From: Micromonospora sp. CPCC 205371
GTDB lineage: Bacteria > Actinomycetota > Actinomycetes > Mycobacteriales > Micromonosporaceae
DNA length: 44,134 nt
Direction: 5' to 3'
NCBI RefSeq assembly: GCF_026130045.1
Contig: NZ_JAIBNX010000026.1
Coordinates: forward strand, 13,896 to 58,029
Each line of letters begins with the position of its first letter. The stretch's first letter is position 1. The notes beneath the pieces are model-generated. The model was not told the origin of the DNA. It worked only from the letters and a program-made list of their open reading frames with translations, and searched no databases. The position numbers and the translations under genes are program-made. Of the stretch, positions 8,009 through 15,765 are shown in pieces.

Positions 8009-8524
8009 ATGGGTGTTCACAGACTTAACCATGCCGTACTTTTCGTGCGCGACGTCAACCGCAGCGTCGCGTTCTACCGCGACGTCCTGGGCTTCCGCCA
8101 GATCGCGATGACTCCTGACGGTTTCGGGGGAGCCGCCTTCATGCAGGCGCCGGACTCCACCAACGACCACGACCTCGGCCTTTTCGAGCTCGGCCCGAAC
8201 GCCGGACCCTCCGGCGCCGGCCGCACCACCGTGGGGCTCTACCACCTCGCCTGGGAGGTCGACACGCTCGATGAACTGGAGCGGATCGCCGTCCGGCTGT
8301 CTGAGGCGGGCGCCCTCGTCGGCACGTCCGACCACGGCACCACCAAGAGCCTCTACGGCAAGGACCCGGACGGCCTGGAGTTCGAAGTGGTGTGGCTCAT
8401 CCCCGCTGACCTGCTCGATCAGGCCGCGATCGACGCCCGCAAGCGCATCGGGCCACTCGACCTGGCCAAGGAGAAGCAGCGGTACGGGGCGCAGACGGCC
8501 GGCGGGGTTGGCGTGTCGCGGTAG
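8009..8524 (+). CDS. VOC-family (glyoxalase/extradiol dioxygenase-like) protein
   Basis: 171 aa with the vicinal-oxygen-chelate fold: an N-terminal module beginning RLNHAVLFVRDVNRSVAFYRDVLGF (His7 as the first metal ligand), YHLAWEVDTLDELERIAVRLSEAGA with the second His, and DPDGLEFEVVW with the Glu ligand. The module order and length resemble single-domain catechol-2,3-dioxygenase-like proteins. The substrate is unknown. No ribosome site precedes the ATG, and a -10-like hexamer ends 8 bases before it, so a leaderless mRNA is likely. MarR control from the divergent gene is inferred. Confidence 0.85.
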   Translation: MGVHRLNHAVLFVRDVNRSVAFYRDVLGFRQIAMTPDGFGGAAFMQAPDSTNDHDLGLFELGPNAGPSGAGRTTVGLYHLAWEVDTLDELERIAVRLSEAGALVGTSDHGTTKSLYGKDPDGLEFEVVWLIPADLLDQAAIDARKRIGPLDLAKEKQRYGAQTAGGVGVSR

Positions 8525-8535
8525 AAACTAGAGCT

Positions 8536-9408
8536 ATGTCCTCCGCGATCGCAGGCGTCGTCAGGGAACTACTCGTCCGATACCTCGACGCCTGGGCCCC
8601 GGTGGCGCTGCATGGCGCGCGGGGAGCCACCTTCGCGCAGGGCTGGTCCGGGGCAATCGACGCCGAGGCGGCCGAGGCGGGGCTGCGCGTGTTCGCGGAG
8701 TTCTCCGACCGATTGCGCGGACGGCGCCTCACGGTGCTGCTCGTAGCACCCGATCCGGCCAATGCGGTGCGCCGCCTCGATGCGGTGCAGGCGGAGCTCG
8801 GTACACCCGCGGAATTGAGCGTGCACGCCGTGGCGGGCAATCCTGACGACAAGCTCGCGGTGGCACTGAAAGCAGCGGGCGCCGCAGGCGCACCGCTGCT
8901 CGCACACCTAGAAGACCCAGGCCCGCCGGCCATCGCCGCCGCGGGCATCGCACGCCCCGCCGAGGTCCTTCTCGTCTCTGGTACCGGCCAGCCGCCCGAC
9001 CCGCCATTTCCGTTGGCCACCCGGGTCGAGTTGGTAGACAACGGGTCAGCCCGGCTCGTCACGTTCGGCACGGCGGCCGGCAAGAGCCTCGAAGCCTTCA
9101 AGAACGCCCTCTGGGCCGTCGACGAGTACGCGGGCGTGCGCTATCGGGACCCGCGTGACCCCCAGGGGCACCTGCTCGACATCTCGCTCAACCCGCACCC
9201 CGGCCCGCTGCGGCGCGAGCTGCTGGCCCAGCTGCGCACGGCCGGCGCCTGCACGGTCACCGACCTGCGCCGCTTCACGCTCACCGACACCGTGTACCGA
9301 TCGGCGGACGCCGTGCGCGTGCTCACCGCGTTGCTGCAATCCGGCGCGGTGACCCGAGATCCAGAACGCGGCCGCCTCTCCGGCGACGTTGTCATCGCAC
9401 CGCGCTAG
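8536..9408 (+). CDS. Unrecognised protein, possibly a degenerate TcmP-like fold
   Basis: 290 aa, not firmly recognised. Residues 55-175 alternate strands and helices like a Rossmann/methyltransferase fold (RLTVLLVAPDPANAVRRLDAV, APLLAHLEDPG, EVLLVSG) but without a clear glycine-rich motif I. Residues 220-290 look like a winged helix (LRRELLAQLRTAGACTVTDL...). The combination of such a core with a C-terminal winged helix recalls three-Cys-motif partner proteins, but this is a weak resemblance. It has a single Cys and no signal peptide or TM helix. The gene follows the VOC gene by 11 bases and is probably co-transcribed. Confidence 0.6.
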   Translation: MSSAIAGVVRELLVRYLDAWAPVALHGARGATFAQGWSGAIDAEAAEAGLRVFAEFSDRLRGRRLTVLLVAPDPANAVRRLDAVQAELGTPAELSVHAVAGNPDDKLAVALKAAGAAGAPLLAHLEDPGPPAIAAAGIARPAEVLLVSGTGQPPDPPFPLATRVELVDNGSARLVTFGTAAGKSLEAFKNALWAVDEYAGVRYRDPRDPQGHLLDISLNPHPGPLRRELLAQLRTAGACTVTDLRRFTLTDTVYRSADAVRVLTALLQSGAVTRDPERGRLSGDVVIAPR

Positions 9409-9420
9409 CCCCTAGCGCCC

Positions 9421-9876
9421 CTAGCGAGGCTCCCAGGCGTCGGGGCGGGTCGTCAGCTTGCGGACGTGGGCGGGCATCTTGCCGGTCACCAGCTCGGCGA
9501 GGCTCACCTCGTCGACGACCTCGCGCACCGCCGCGCGCACCGCCACCCAGAGCCGGGGCAGATTTTCCGCCGCGCCGTCGTATTTGGTCTCTTCGGGACG
9601 CAGCCCGCGTACACCTGCCAATGGACCATCGACGGCGCGCAAGATCGACCCGATGGTGATGTCGCGCGGCGCCGCGGCGAGCGTGTAACCGCCTTCGGCG
9701 CCGCGCTGCGCGCGGACGATGCCGGCACGGCGAAGGTCGGCCAGGACGGCTTCGAGGAACTTGCGGGGCATGTCTTGTTCGGCGGCGATGGCTTGCGCGG
9801 ACATCAACGAAGGGTGCGCGGCCGCCAGGCTCAGCGCGGCTCGCACCGCATAGTCACCGCGCGCGGAGATCTGCAC
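9421..9876 (-). CDS. Rrf2-family transcriptional regulator without Fe-S cysteines
   Basis: 151 aa. The N-terminus MQISARGDYAVRAALSLAA is diagnostic for Rrf2, followed by a winged helix (MPRKFLEAVLADLRRAGIVRAQRGAEGGYTLA) and a dimerisation helix. The loop that carries three cysteines in IscR, NsrR and RsrR reads GLRPEETKYDGAAEN here and the whole protein has no Cys, so it cannot bind an Fe-S cluster in the usual way; CymR-like, metabolite-responsive members also lack it. It starts 7 bases after the AraC-type gene, suggesting one transcript. Confidence 0.9.
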   Translation of the reverse strand: MQISARGDYAVRAALSLAAAHPSLMSAQAIAAEQDMPRKFLEAVLADLRRAGIVRAQRGAEGGYTLAAAPRDITIGSILRAVDGPLAGVRGLRPEETKYDGAAENLPRLWVAVRAAVREVVDEVSLAELVTGKMPAHVRKLTTRPDAWEPR

Positions 9877-9883
9877 AGCACCA

Positions 9884-10834
9884 TCATGCCGTCAACGGAC
9901 TGGGCATGTGGTCGAGGGGTTCCCGTGGCCGGTGCGGTGCCGGGTGCGGTGCGGTGTCGCGCGCCGCCTCGGCGCGGAATCCGCCCGGACTGTTGCCGAC
10001 CTCGCGCTGGAAGAACCGGCCGAAGTTGGTCGGTTCGGCGAACCCCAAGCGCCGTCCCACCTCTGCCACCGGAAGGTCGGTGCCGGCGAGGAGCCGCTTG
10101 GCCTCCAGCGCGACGCGGTCATCGATGACCTGCTTGGCGCTGCGCCCGGTCGCGGCCAGGCTGGCCCGGGTGAGGGTACGCACGCAGCAGCCGAGGTCGG
10201 CGGCGTAGTCCTCGACGCGGCGGGTGCGGGCGTATCCGCGCTCCAGTTCCTGCTGGAACCGGTGGAACGTCTCCGCCTCGTTCGCAGTTGTTTGAATGCT
10301 CTGGGTAGGCCCGGTCTCGTTGGAATGGCTGTCCGTGTCTCCCAGCAGTCCGATCCGGAGCAGCAGGACGGCGAGCTGGTGGCGCAGCAGCACCGCGGGC
10401 AGATCGCCGGCACCATGGCGCTCGCAGTCGACGACGAGCTGGCTGACCTCGTTGATGACCGCGTCCTCGTCTTCGCCGGTGAGGTGCCAGTGCGTGGGAC
10501 CGAGCGGGTTGTCGAGCGTGGCGGCCTGCGGGTGCAGGGGTGCGAGGATGCCCGGCTGCCAGCACACCAGCGTCGCGTCCAGGCCTGACTGGCCGCCCAG
10601 CCGCACCGCCTGCCCCGGCCGGGCCCACAGCAGCGTGCCCGGCCGGCAGGCGTACGTCACGAAATCGATCTCGTAGGTGCCGTGACCGCTCGTGACCAGT
10701 ACCAGCGCGTGGTGGTCGAGAATCGACGCTCCGTCTGCGGAGAGATCACTAAGGGTGAGGGTGCCTATCCCGGCCTGCCCGGGCGCGCATGCGGCCTCAA
10801 GCGCGCGGCCAACAGATTGACCGAAAGCGACCAT
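9884..10834 (-). CDS. AraC-family transcriptional regulator
   Basis: About 316 aa from the ATG at 10834 (an in-frame ATG at 10870 would add 12 residues). The N-terminal half is a cupin-like ligand domain (HHALVLVTSGHGTYEIDFVTYACRPGTLLWARPGQAVRL). The C-terminal half has the two AraC helix-turn-helices: VEDYAADLGCCVRTLTRASLAATGRSAKQVIDDR and VAEVGRRLGFAEPTNFGRFFQREVGNSPGGFR. It lies between the CocE-type hydrolase and the Rrf2 gene, all on the minus strand. Confidence 0.92.
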   Translation of the reverse strand: MVAFGQSVGRALEAACAPGQAGIGTLTLSDLSADGASILDHHALVLVTSGHGTYEIDFVTYACRPGTLLWARPGQAVRLGGQSGLDATLVCWQPGILAPLHPQAATLDNPLGPTHWHLTGEDEDAVINEVSQLVVDCERHGAGDLPAVLLRHQLAVLLLRIGLLGDTDSHSNETGPTQSIQTTANEAETFHRFQQELERGYARTRRVEDYAADLGCCVRTLTRASLAATGRSAKQVIDDRVALEAKRLLAGTDLPVAEVGRRLGFAEPTNFGRFFQREVGNSPGGFRAEAARDTAPHPAPHRPREPLDHMPSPLTA

Positions 10835-10894
10835 CACGACGACCGTAGCGGCCGTTGGCTGATCTCGCACGTCAGGCGGCCTCTTTCCGACAGC

Positions 10895-12463
10895 TCAACG
10901 CATCGGCACATCGATCCAGCTCGGTCCGGTCACGGTTACCGCCGCGCCGTACGCGTTCTCGTCGAGGTACAGCCCGTCCTCGGTGTCGACGACTAGCGAG
11001 AGCCGATGGCCGGCCGGTACGTCCCACGCGGTCGCCGGCAGAGCCAGGTCGATCGCCTGGGTGCCGCCTGACGACCAGGTGGCCGGCGCGTGCGCGACAA
11101 GCTTGCCCACGCCGAGAGCGTCCACATCGTACAGATAGGCGACCACCGTGCCGGTCGCTGCTCCCGGCCGCACCGTGAGGTGCAGGCGTGTGATGCCCCG
11201 CACGGCCGCGCCCCGCGGCAGCGGTTCGGTCTCCCACACGGCGCCGCGGTTGCGGTCGACCGCGGGCAGCCACGCCGATGGCGGGTTGCCGGTGAGCGCC
11301 TCCAGCCCGTTCGACAGCAGCACGACGCCCGCGCCGGCCACGGTGTCGCCGTACGCGTGGAACGACTCGGTCCACGCGGCCTCCGGTGTGGCGCCCTCGC
11401 TGAGCGGCCCGCTCCGGTCGTACCAGGGCGCACCGCCCAGGTGGTACCGGGTGGTGGAGCCGGTCACGTCGGCCCAGTTCCGGTATGCCTCCGTCGTCGT
11501 TGAGCCGCGCACGCGCAGCACCACCGGGTCGTCGGCGATGCCCGTGTCCGCACCGGTCAGGTACTCGTCGAACCACCGCCGGGCGCTTGTCCACACGTGG
11601 TTGGGCAGGCCGGCGAGGCCGGTCAACTCGGGGATGGCGTGGTCACCGGGCGACAGTTCCAGCCGCTTGGGGCCGGTGAGCGCGCCGAAGAACTCGACGA
11701 GCTGGTTGGGGCCGAAGACGCTGTCGCCGTACGCGTTTGCCAGCAGGATCGCGGGCCGGTTGGCGCGGATGCCGGGAAGGTACGTCTCCGCCGAACGCAC
11801 CGCGCCCCACGCGAGCAGCGTCGGGATGTTCCGCTTGGCGAAGTAGTCGTCGACGATCCGGTCGAACTCGTCGCTGGGCTGGCCGAGCAGTTCGGCGGTC
11901 AGCTTGAGCAGCCATACCGCCTGCTGGTGCCGCGTCTGGTCGGCGTACAGGGACTCGATGAGATCGGTCCAGCCGGACAGCGCCGCGACGGCCCGGATGC
12001 GCGGGTCATGCCCTGAGGCGATCAGCCCGATTCCCGCGCCGTACGACACGCCGCCCACACCGATGCGCGAGGGGTCCGCCGCCGTGTGCGCGTCCAGCCA
12101 GTCGATGACCGCGGAGACGTCAGCGATGTCGGCGGGACCGGCGGTTTCGATCCTGCCACCGGATCTCCAGAAGCCGCGCGCCGTGTACGAAAGCACCACG
12201 TAGCCCGCCTCGGCGAAGGCGCGCGCCTGGGCAAGGTACTCCGCGTCGTTGAGCCCCCAACTGGAGATGAAGACGAGGGCCGGATGCGGGCCGGCGGATG
12301 TAGGTGCGATGACGTTGGCTTTGAGTACCGTGCCGTCGTGCGACGCGATGTCCACCGCCGTGAAGCTGGTGGTGGGGCTGGCATCCGCTCGTGTCGGGGG
12401 CGCGGCCGCGACCAGGGTCAGGATGAGGATCGCAGGGGTGAGCAGCCGTCTGGTGAGCGCCAT
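10895..12463 (-). CDS. Secreted CocE/NonD-type alpha/beta hydrolase (X-Pro dipeptidyl-peptidase family)
   Basis: 522 aa. The ATG at 12463 gives a signal peptide (basic MALTRRLL, hydrophobic core, cleavage near RADA). The alpha/beta-hydrolase domain has the nucleophile elbow GGVSYGAG (Ser), an Asp in NAYGDSVFG and the catalytic His in SPGDHAIPE. The C-terminal 200 residues are the beta-jellyroll PepX_C-type domain (LHLTVRPGAATGTVVAYLYDVD...AGHRLSLVVDTED). Members hydrolyse ester, amide or acyl-Pro bonds; this one acts outside the membrane. The 146-base region upstream (12464-12609) contains an AT-richer stretch around 12565-12595 that may hold its promoter. Confidence 0.88.
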   Translation of the reverse strand: MALTRRLLTPAILILTLVAAAPPTRADASPTTSFTAVDIASHDGTVLKANVIAPTSAGPHPALVFISSWGLNDAEYLAQARAFAEAGYVVLSYTARGFWRSGGRIETAGPADIADVSAVIDWLDAHTAADPSRIGVGGVSYGAGIGLIASGHDPRIRAVAALSGWTDLIESLYADQTRHQQAVWLLKLTAELLGQPSDEFDRIVDDYFAKRNIPTLLAWGAVRSAETYLPGIRANRPAILLANAYGDSVFGPNQLVEFFGALTGPKRLELSPGDHAIPELTGLAGLPNHVWTSARRWFDEYLTGADTGIADDPVVLRVRGSTTTEAYRNWADVTGSTTRYHLGGAPWYDRSGPLSEGATPEAAWTESFHAYGDTVAGAGVVLLSNGLEALTGNPPSAWLPAVDRNRGAVWETEPLPRGAAVRGITRLHLTVRPGAATGTVVAYLYDVDALGVGKLVAHAPATWSSGGTQAIDLALPATAWDVPAGHRLSLVVDTEDGLYLDENAYGAAVTVTGPSWIDVPMR

Positions 12464-12609
12464 GGGAACCTCGCGGGGGACTGGCCGGGGCCGGAGGACG
12501 GCCCGGTCCGGCGAGGGTTTCGAGGTGGCGCCACCCCCGCCAGGGTACCCCACGGTAAGGCAGGTGTTAACGATGTTACAAGGGTCTATTTTTCGTGCTA
12601 TCGCGCGCG

Positions 12610-13041
12610 TCAGCGGCCGGCTAGCAGGCGGATGACCGCGGCGTCCACGTCGAGGTGGTCGGTCTCCTTGCCACGCGGCACCACGACGTACGTGCGTCGC
12701 AGGAACCGAACGAGCACGCTGCGCGGCACCTCGAACAGCGCATTGCCGTCCGGCGACGAGAGGGCCAGCGCGACGAAGTCGCCGCGCGGCGTGGCCCACG
12801 GCCACACCCGCACATCGCCGATGCCAGCGGGCTCGTCCAGGCCGGCGACCAGCAGTTCGCGGGCGAACGACCAACTCACCGCCTCGCCCCCCGCGGACTC
12901 CGCGTGGAAGAGCACATGGACGGCGTACGGGTCAGTCGGGTCGTAGCGCAGGCTGGCCCGTACCGGCAGCGCCGTCGCGTCCGGTGCGACGAGCCGCAGC
13001 GACGTCTCGACCTCTACGGTCGTCGGTCGGATGACACTCAT
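12610..13041 (-). CDS. SsgA-family sporulation/cell-division protein (SALP)
   Basis: 143 aa. It matches the SsgA/SsgB family along its length: LRYDPTDPYAVHVLFH, VSWSFARELLVAGLDEPAGIGDVRVWPW and a C-terminal ALFEVPRSVLVRFLRRTYVVVPRG. SsgA-like proteins localise to septa and help place FtsZ or guide wall synthesis during sporulation of filamentous actinomycetes. Which paralog this is cannot be said from sequence alone. It is divergent from the PGPGW membrane-protein gene, with 278 bases of dyad-rich DNA between them. Confidence 0.92.
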   Translation of the reverse strand: MSVIRPTTVEVETSLRLVAPDATALPVRASLRYDPTDPYAVHVLFHAESAGGEAVSWSFARELLVAGLDEPAGIGDVRVWPWATPRGDFVALALSSPDGNALFEVPRSVLVRFLRRTYVVVPRGKETDHLDVDAAVIRLLAGR

Positions 13042-13319
13042 GGACGTTCTCCCCCCGGCACCGCTGCGGGGCTTACGTGCCCCGCGATTCCCATACTCAG
13101 TGGATACTCCTGATTACGCTCCGCCATACGCTGATCTCACCCACTAGTGGGAAGACGGCCCCGATTCACCGGTATATTGAACCGCTTTCATATAAAGTGT
13201 CCGGTTCCAATTTGATGATCGGCTCCGACCGGCGTCGGGTGTGGTTCAGACGTCGACTCACTCCGGTAACGTCCAGTCGTCCCGATGAGTGACGGGCCGC
13301 GTGAGACCGTGGGAGTGAA
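13042..13319. promoter_or_regulatory. Divergent regulatory region between ssgA-like and PGPGW genes
   Basis: 278 bases with no gene. It contains an inverted repeat GCGGGGC-TTACGT-GCCCCGC (13066-13085) and a perfect 12-base palindrome CCCACTAGTGGG (13140-13151). An AT-rich stretch at 13165-13220 is unlike the surroundings and probably holds promoter elements. No specific regulator can be named. Confidence 0.45.
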
Positions 13320-13838
13320 ATGGTCACAAACCAGGCCGCACTGGGCGCAGTTTCGGCGTCCTCGCCGGAGGATGCTGGCTCGGCGGCGCCTCCGGAAGCC
13401 ATGGCCGCACCCGCCAGCGTCCCTGGGGGTCCCCCCAAGCGGCCGCGCTGGCGCGAGCGCATCCGCCTCACCCTTGAGGTCATCCGCGCCAATCCGACCG
13501 GCCGGATAGCCCTGAAGGTCTTCATCGCGCTCGCCGGCCTGCTCGTCGTGGCGCTCGGTGCGGCGCTCATCCCGCTGCCCGGCCCCGGCTGGCTCATCGT
13601 GCTCGGCGGCATCGGCATCTGGGCCATCGAGTTCTCCTGGGCCCGCAAGCTGCTCGACTTCACCCGGCGCAACCTCAGAAAATGGACCACCTGGGTCACC
13701 CGCCAGTCCTGGCCGGTACGCCTCCTGCTCGGCCTGGTCGGGATGATATTCGTGGGAGCGGTGGTGTGGCTCACCGTCCGGTTCAGCTTCGGCATCGATC
13801 TGGTGGCGAGCTTCCTGAACTACATCGCGACGCACTGA
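13320..13838 (+). CDS. PGPGW-motif membrane protein (TIGR02611-like)
   Basis: 172 aa. A flexible Ala/Pro-rich N-terminus (1-45) is followed by a basic amphipathic stretch, TM1 with the diagnostic IPLPGPGWLIVLGGIGIW (PGPGW) motif, a short basic loop and TM2 (LLLGLVGMIFVGAVVWL). This matches a small actinobacterial family whose function is unknown. The ATG at 13320 follows GGGAG at 13311. Confidence 0.85.
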   Translation: MVTNQAALGAVSASSPEDAGSAAPPEAMAAPASVPGGPPKRPRWRERIRLTLEVIRANPTGRIALKVFIALAGLLVVALGAALIPLPGPGWLIVLGGIGIWAIEFSWARKLLDFTRRNLRKWTTWVTRQSWPVRLLLGLVGMIFVGAVVWLTVRFSFGIDLVASFLNYIATH

Positions 13839-13890
13839 CCCCGAAGATGCGGCGAAGGTGTCGCATCGGGTAGAGTTCGGTCCGCGCTGA

Positions 13891-13962
13891 GGGCGATTAG
13901 CTCAGCGGGAGAGCGCTTCGTTCACACCGAAGAGGTCACTGGTTCGATCCCAGTATCGCCCA
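13891..13962 (+). tRNA. tRNA-Val (anticodon CAC)
   Basis: A complete cloverleaf. Acceptor GGGCGAT (13891-13897) pairs with ATCGCCC (13955-13961), discriminator A13962; the D arm contains AGCTCAGCGGGAGAGC; anticodon stem CTTCG/CGAAG encloses loop TTCACAC with anticodon CAC; the T arm has GGTTCGATCC. The 3' CCA is not encoded. Codon read: GTG. Confidence 0.96.
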
Positions 13963-14000
13963 CCCTAGTTGCAATTGCGCGAACCACCTGGTTTGCGTCC

Positions 14001-14029
14001 AGGGCCGGTCCTTCAAGGGTCGGCCCTTT
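14001..14029 (+). terminator. Intrinsic terminator after tRNA-Val
   Basis: AGGGCCG (14001-14007) and CGGCCCT (14021-14027) form a 7-base-pair stem with a 13-base loop, followed by TT. It lies 39 bases after the tRNA. Confidence 0.6.
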
Positions 14030-14086
14030 GTCGTTGCCGGCGAGTGGGAGTCGGACGGCGTCGCCGGCGATGATGGTGATCGCTTG

Positions 14087-14102
14087 TAAGATTATGTACG
14101 TC
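14087..14102 (-). promoter_or_regulatory. Putative TetR operator, copy 1
   Basis: On the minus strand GACGTACATAATCTTA, which fits the site recurring in this region (TACG-NN-C(A/G)TA-AT(C/T)TTA) with one half-site change. It lies about 60 bases upstream of the tetR at 14162. Confidence 0.45.
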
Positions 14103-14161
14103 ATACCATCGGATACGCTTGGGGCGGGTACCGGCCGTGCCGAGCAGGTGGAGGAGTCCCG

Positions 14162-14734
14162 GTGGCGCGTTATGGCAAGGAGCACAAGCGGGCGACGCGG
14201 CAGCGGATCCTCGAGGTGGCCGGTCATCGGTTCAAGTCTGACGGCATCGACGGTTCCGGCGTGGCCACGTTGATGGCGGATGCGGGGTTGACCAACGGCG
14301 CGTTCTACGCTCATTTCTCGTCCAAGGACGATCTGGTCGCCAACGTCGTTGCCGACCAGTTGGGCGCCACGGCGCAGAGTTTCAGTGAGCTTGCGCCCGG
14401 CCGGGCGGGCCTGGAGGTGTTTCTGCGCGAATACCTGTCGCCTCAGCATCGGGACGACCCCGGCGCTGGTTGCCCCTCCGCGGCACTGCTCGACGAGATC
14501 GGGCGCTGCACGGCCGCGACCAAGGAGGCCTACACCGAGGGTGCGCGGTCCATCGTGGACGAGATCGCTGCGCGCCTGGCTCCCGAGGATCCACGGTCCG
14601 CGTATGGGAAGGCGCTCGGGTTGTACGCCCTGATAGTCGGCACGTTGCAGCTGTCCCGGGCCCTTTCCGACCCGGAGTTCGCCGACGAGGTCCTCGAACA
14701 GGGCATCGAGAACGCACTCGTGTTCCTTCGCTGA
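14162..14734 (+). CDS. TetR-family regulator (twin A)
   Basis: 190 aa from a GTG. The N-terminal helix-turn-helix reads GVATLMADAGLTNGAFYAHFSSKDDLVANVVADQL, and the C-terminal ligand-binding part has GCPSAALLDEIGR and YALIVGTLQLSRAL segments typical of TetR_C domains in this subgroup. It is closely similar along its whole length to the convergent regulator at 14758-15345, so the two are paralogs from a local duplication. An operator-like site lies in its promoter, which suggests autoregulation or cross-regulation. Confidence 0.9.
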   Translation: MARYGKEHKRATRQRILEVAGHRFKSDGIDGSGVATLMADAGLTNGAFYAHFSSKDDLVANVVADQLGATAQSFSELAPGRAGLEVFLREYLSPQHRDDPGAGCPSAALLDEIGRCTAATKEAYTEGARSIVDEIAARLAPEDPRSAYGKALGLYALIVGTLQLSRALSDPEFADEVLEQGIENALVFLR

Positions 14735-14757
14735 GCATCGTGGTGCAGCGGTCCGGA

Positions 14758-15345
14758 TCAAGTCCGTTCGGCGGCGTCGAGCAGCGTGAGGGCGCTCTGG
14801 ATGCCCTGCTCGAGGAGCGCGTCGGCGAGTTGGCGATCGGCCAGAGCGCGAGAGAGTTGCAACGTGCCGACCATCAGGGCGTAGATGCTGAGGGTCCGCG
14901 CTCGCGCGGAGCGCGGATCGTTGGGCGCGACCCGGGCGGCGACGTCGTCGATGACGGCCAGTACGCCTTCGGTGTACGCGCGCCTGGTCGGGTCGGCGGT
15001 GCGGGCGATCTCGTCGAGCAGGGCGGCGGACGGGCAGCCGCGTGCCGGGTCGTCGCGATGCCCGATCGAGAGGTATTGGCGCAGCATCTGCTCGGCTCCG
15101 GCCCGGCCGAGAGCCGCCGCACTCAGGCCCTCGCGCTGCTCGCGGAGCTGGTCGGCGACCACGGCGGCGACGAGGTCGTCCTTGGAGTCGAAGTGGGCGT
15201 AGAACGCACCGTTGGTCAATCCCGCGTCGGCCATCAGTGCGGCAATCCCCGAACCGTCGATGCCATCGGCCTTGAAGCGGCGACCGGCCGCCTCGATGAT
15301 CCGCCGCCGCGTCACCTGCTTGCGCTCTCTGCCGTACCGCACCAC
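14758..15345 (-). CDS. TetR-family regulator (twin B)
   Basis: 195 aa with the start chosen at GTG 15345 by alignment to twin A (VVRYGRERKQ versus MARYGKEHKR). The helix-turn-helix GIAALMADAGLTNGAFYAHFDSKDDLVAAVVADQL is almost the same as in twin A, and the C-terminal domain shares RDDPARGCPSAALLDEIA and YALMVGTLQLSRAL. It faces the hydrolase-fragment/SDR unit divergently, with operator-like sites in between (15402-15411, 15455-15472), so it is the most likely local repressor of that unit. Confidence 0.9.
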   Translation of the reverse strand: MVRYGRERKQVTRRRIIEAAGRRFKADGIDGSGIAALMADAGLTNGAFYAHFDSKDDLVAAVVADQLREQREGLSAAALGRAGAEQMLRQYLSIGHRDDPARGCPSAALLDEIARTADPTRRAYTEGVLAVIDDVAARVAPNDPRSARARTLSIYALMVGTLQLSRALADRQLADALLEQGIQSALTLLDAAERT

Positions 15346-15401
15346 ACACTCCCTCACCCGCCGGCAGGCCACTTCGCCCGCAGCCCCGACCAGATTGAGA
15401 G

Positions 15402-15411
15402 TACGACCATA
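15402..15411. promoter_or_regulatory. Putative TetR operator, copy 2
   Basis: TACGACCATA in the context AGAG-TACGACCATA-ATTTAA, 57 bases upstream of tetR twin B. It shares AGAGTACG...TAAT with the site at 16557. Confidence 0.5.
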
Positions 15412-15454
15412 ATTTAATTTCGCCCAGCCCCTTGCCCTGGCCGTGCTCCCATCA

Positions 15455-15472
15455 TATGGTCGTATGAACGTA
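15455..15472. promoter_or_regulatory. Putative TetR operators, overlapping copies 3 and 4
   Basis: TATGGTCGTA (15455-15464) is the exact reverse complement of copy 2. It overlaps TATGAACGTA (15463-15472), which is followed by AATCC as in the other sites. They lie about 30-45 bases upstream of the start at 15501. Confidence 0.5.
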
Positions 15473-15500
15473 ATCCAAAGGTCAGGCGAGGAGTGTCATC

Positions 15501-15764
15501 GTGAAACCCAGCCCGCAGGCGCGGCAGTTCGCGCAATTCCTGGAAAGCGTGCGCGCCAAGTTGTCCACTCCGGGCCTAGACCTGGGCATCGTGCGCGACA
15601 TCGCCGAGACGCACCACCTGGCGTCCACCGAACCGGAAGGCGTCACCTACGCCGAGGTCGACGCCGGCGGCGTGCCCGGCCTCTGGCGTATCCCCGAGGG
15701 CGCCGACCCCCACCGGGCGCTACCGCACTTCCACCCGACCGGCGCACCGACTCCCGGAGAATGA
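15501..15764 (+). pseudogene. N-terminal fragment of an HSL-type alpha/beta hydrolase
   Basis: 87 aa from GTG 15501. The sequence (ETHHLASTEPEGVTYAEVDAGGVPGLWRIPEGADPHRALPHFHP) corresponds to the first part of hormone-sensitive-lipase-type esterases, up to the strand that should lead into the oxyanion motif HGGG. Instead it reads HFHPTGAPTPGE and stops, so the catalytic Ser, Asp and His regions are absent. It keeps its own ribosome site and probable promoter and is followed after one base by the SDR-A start, so it may survive as a leader for coupled translation of SDR-A. A functional short protein is possible but less likely. Confidence 0.6.
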
Positions 15765-15765
15765 C

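Noticed and set aside
12086-12946. A 286-codon plus-strand frame opposite the CocE and SsgA genes
   Set aside because: It covers parts of two well-supported minus-strand genes and has no recognisable domain.
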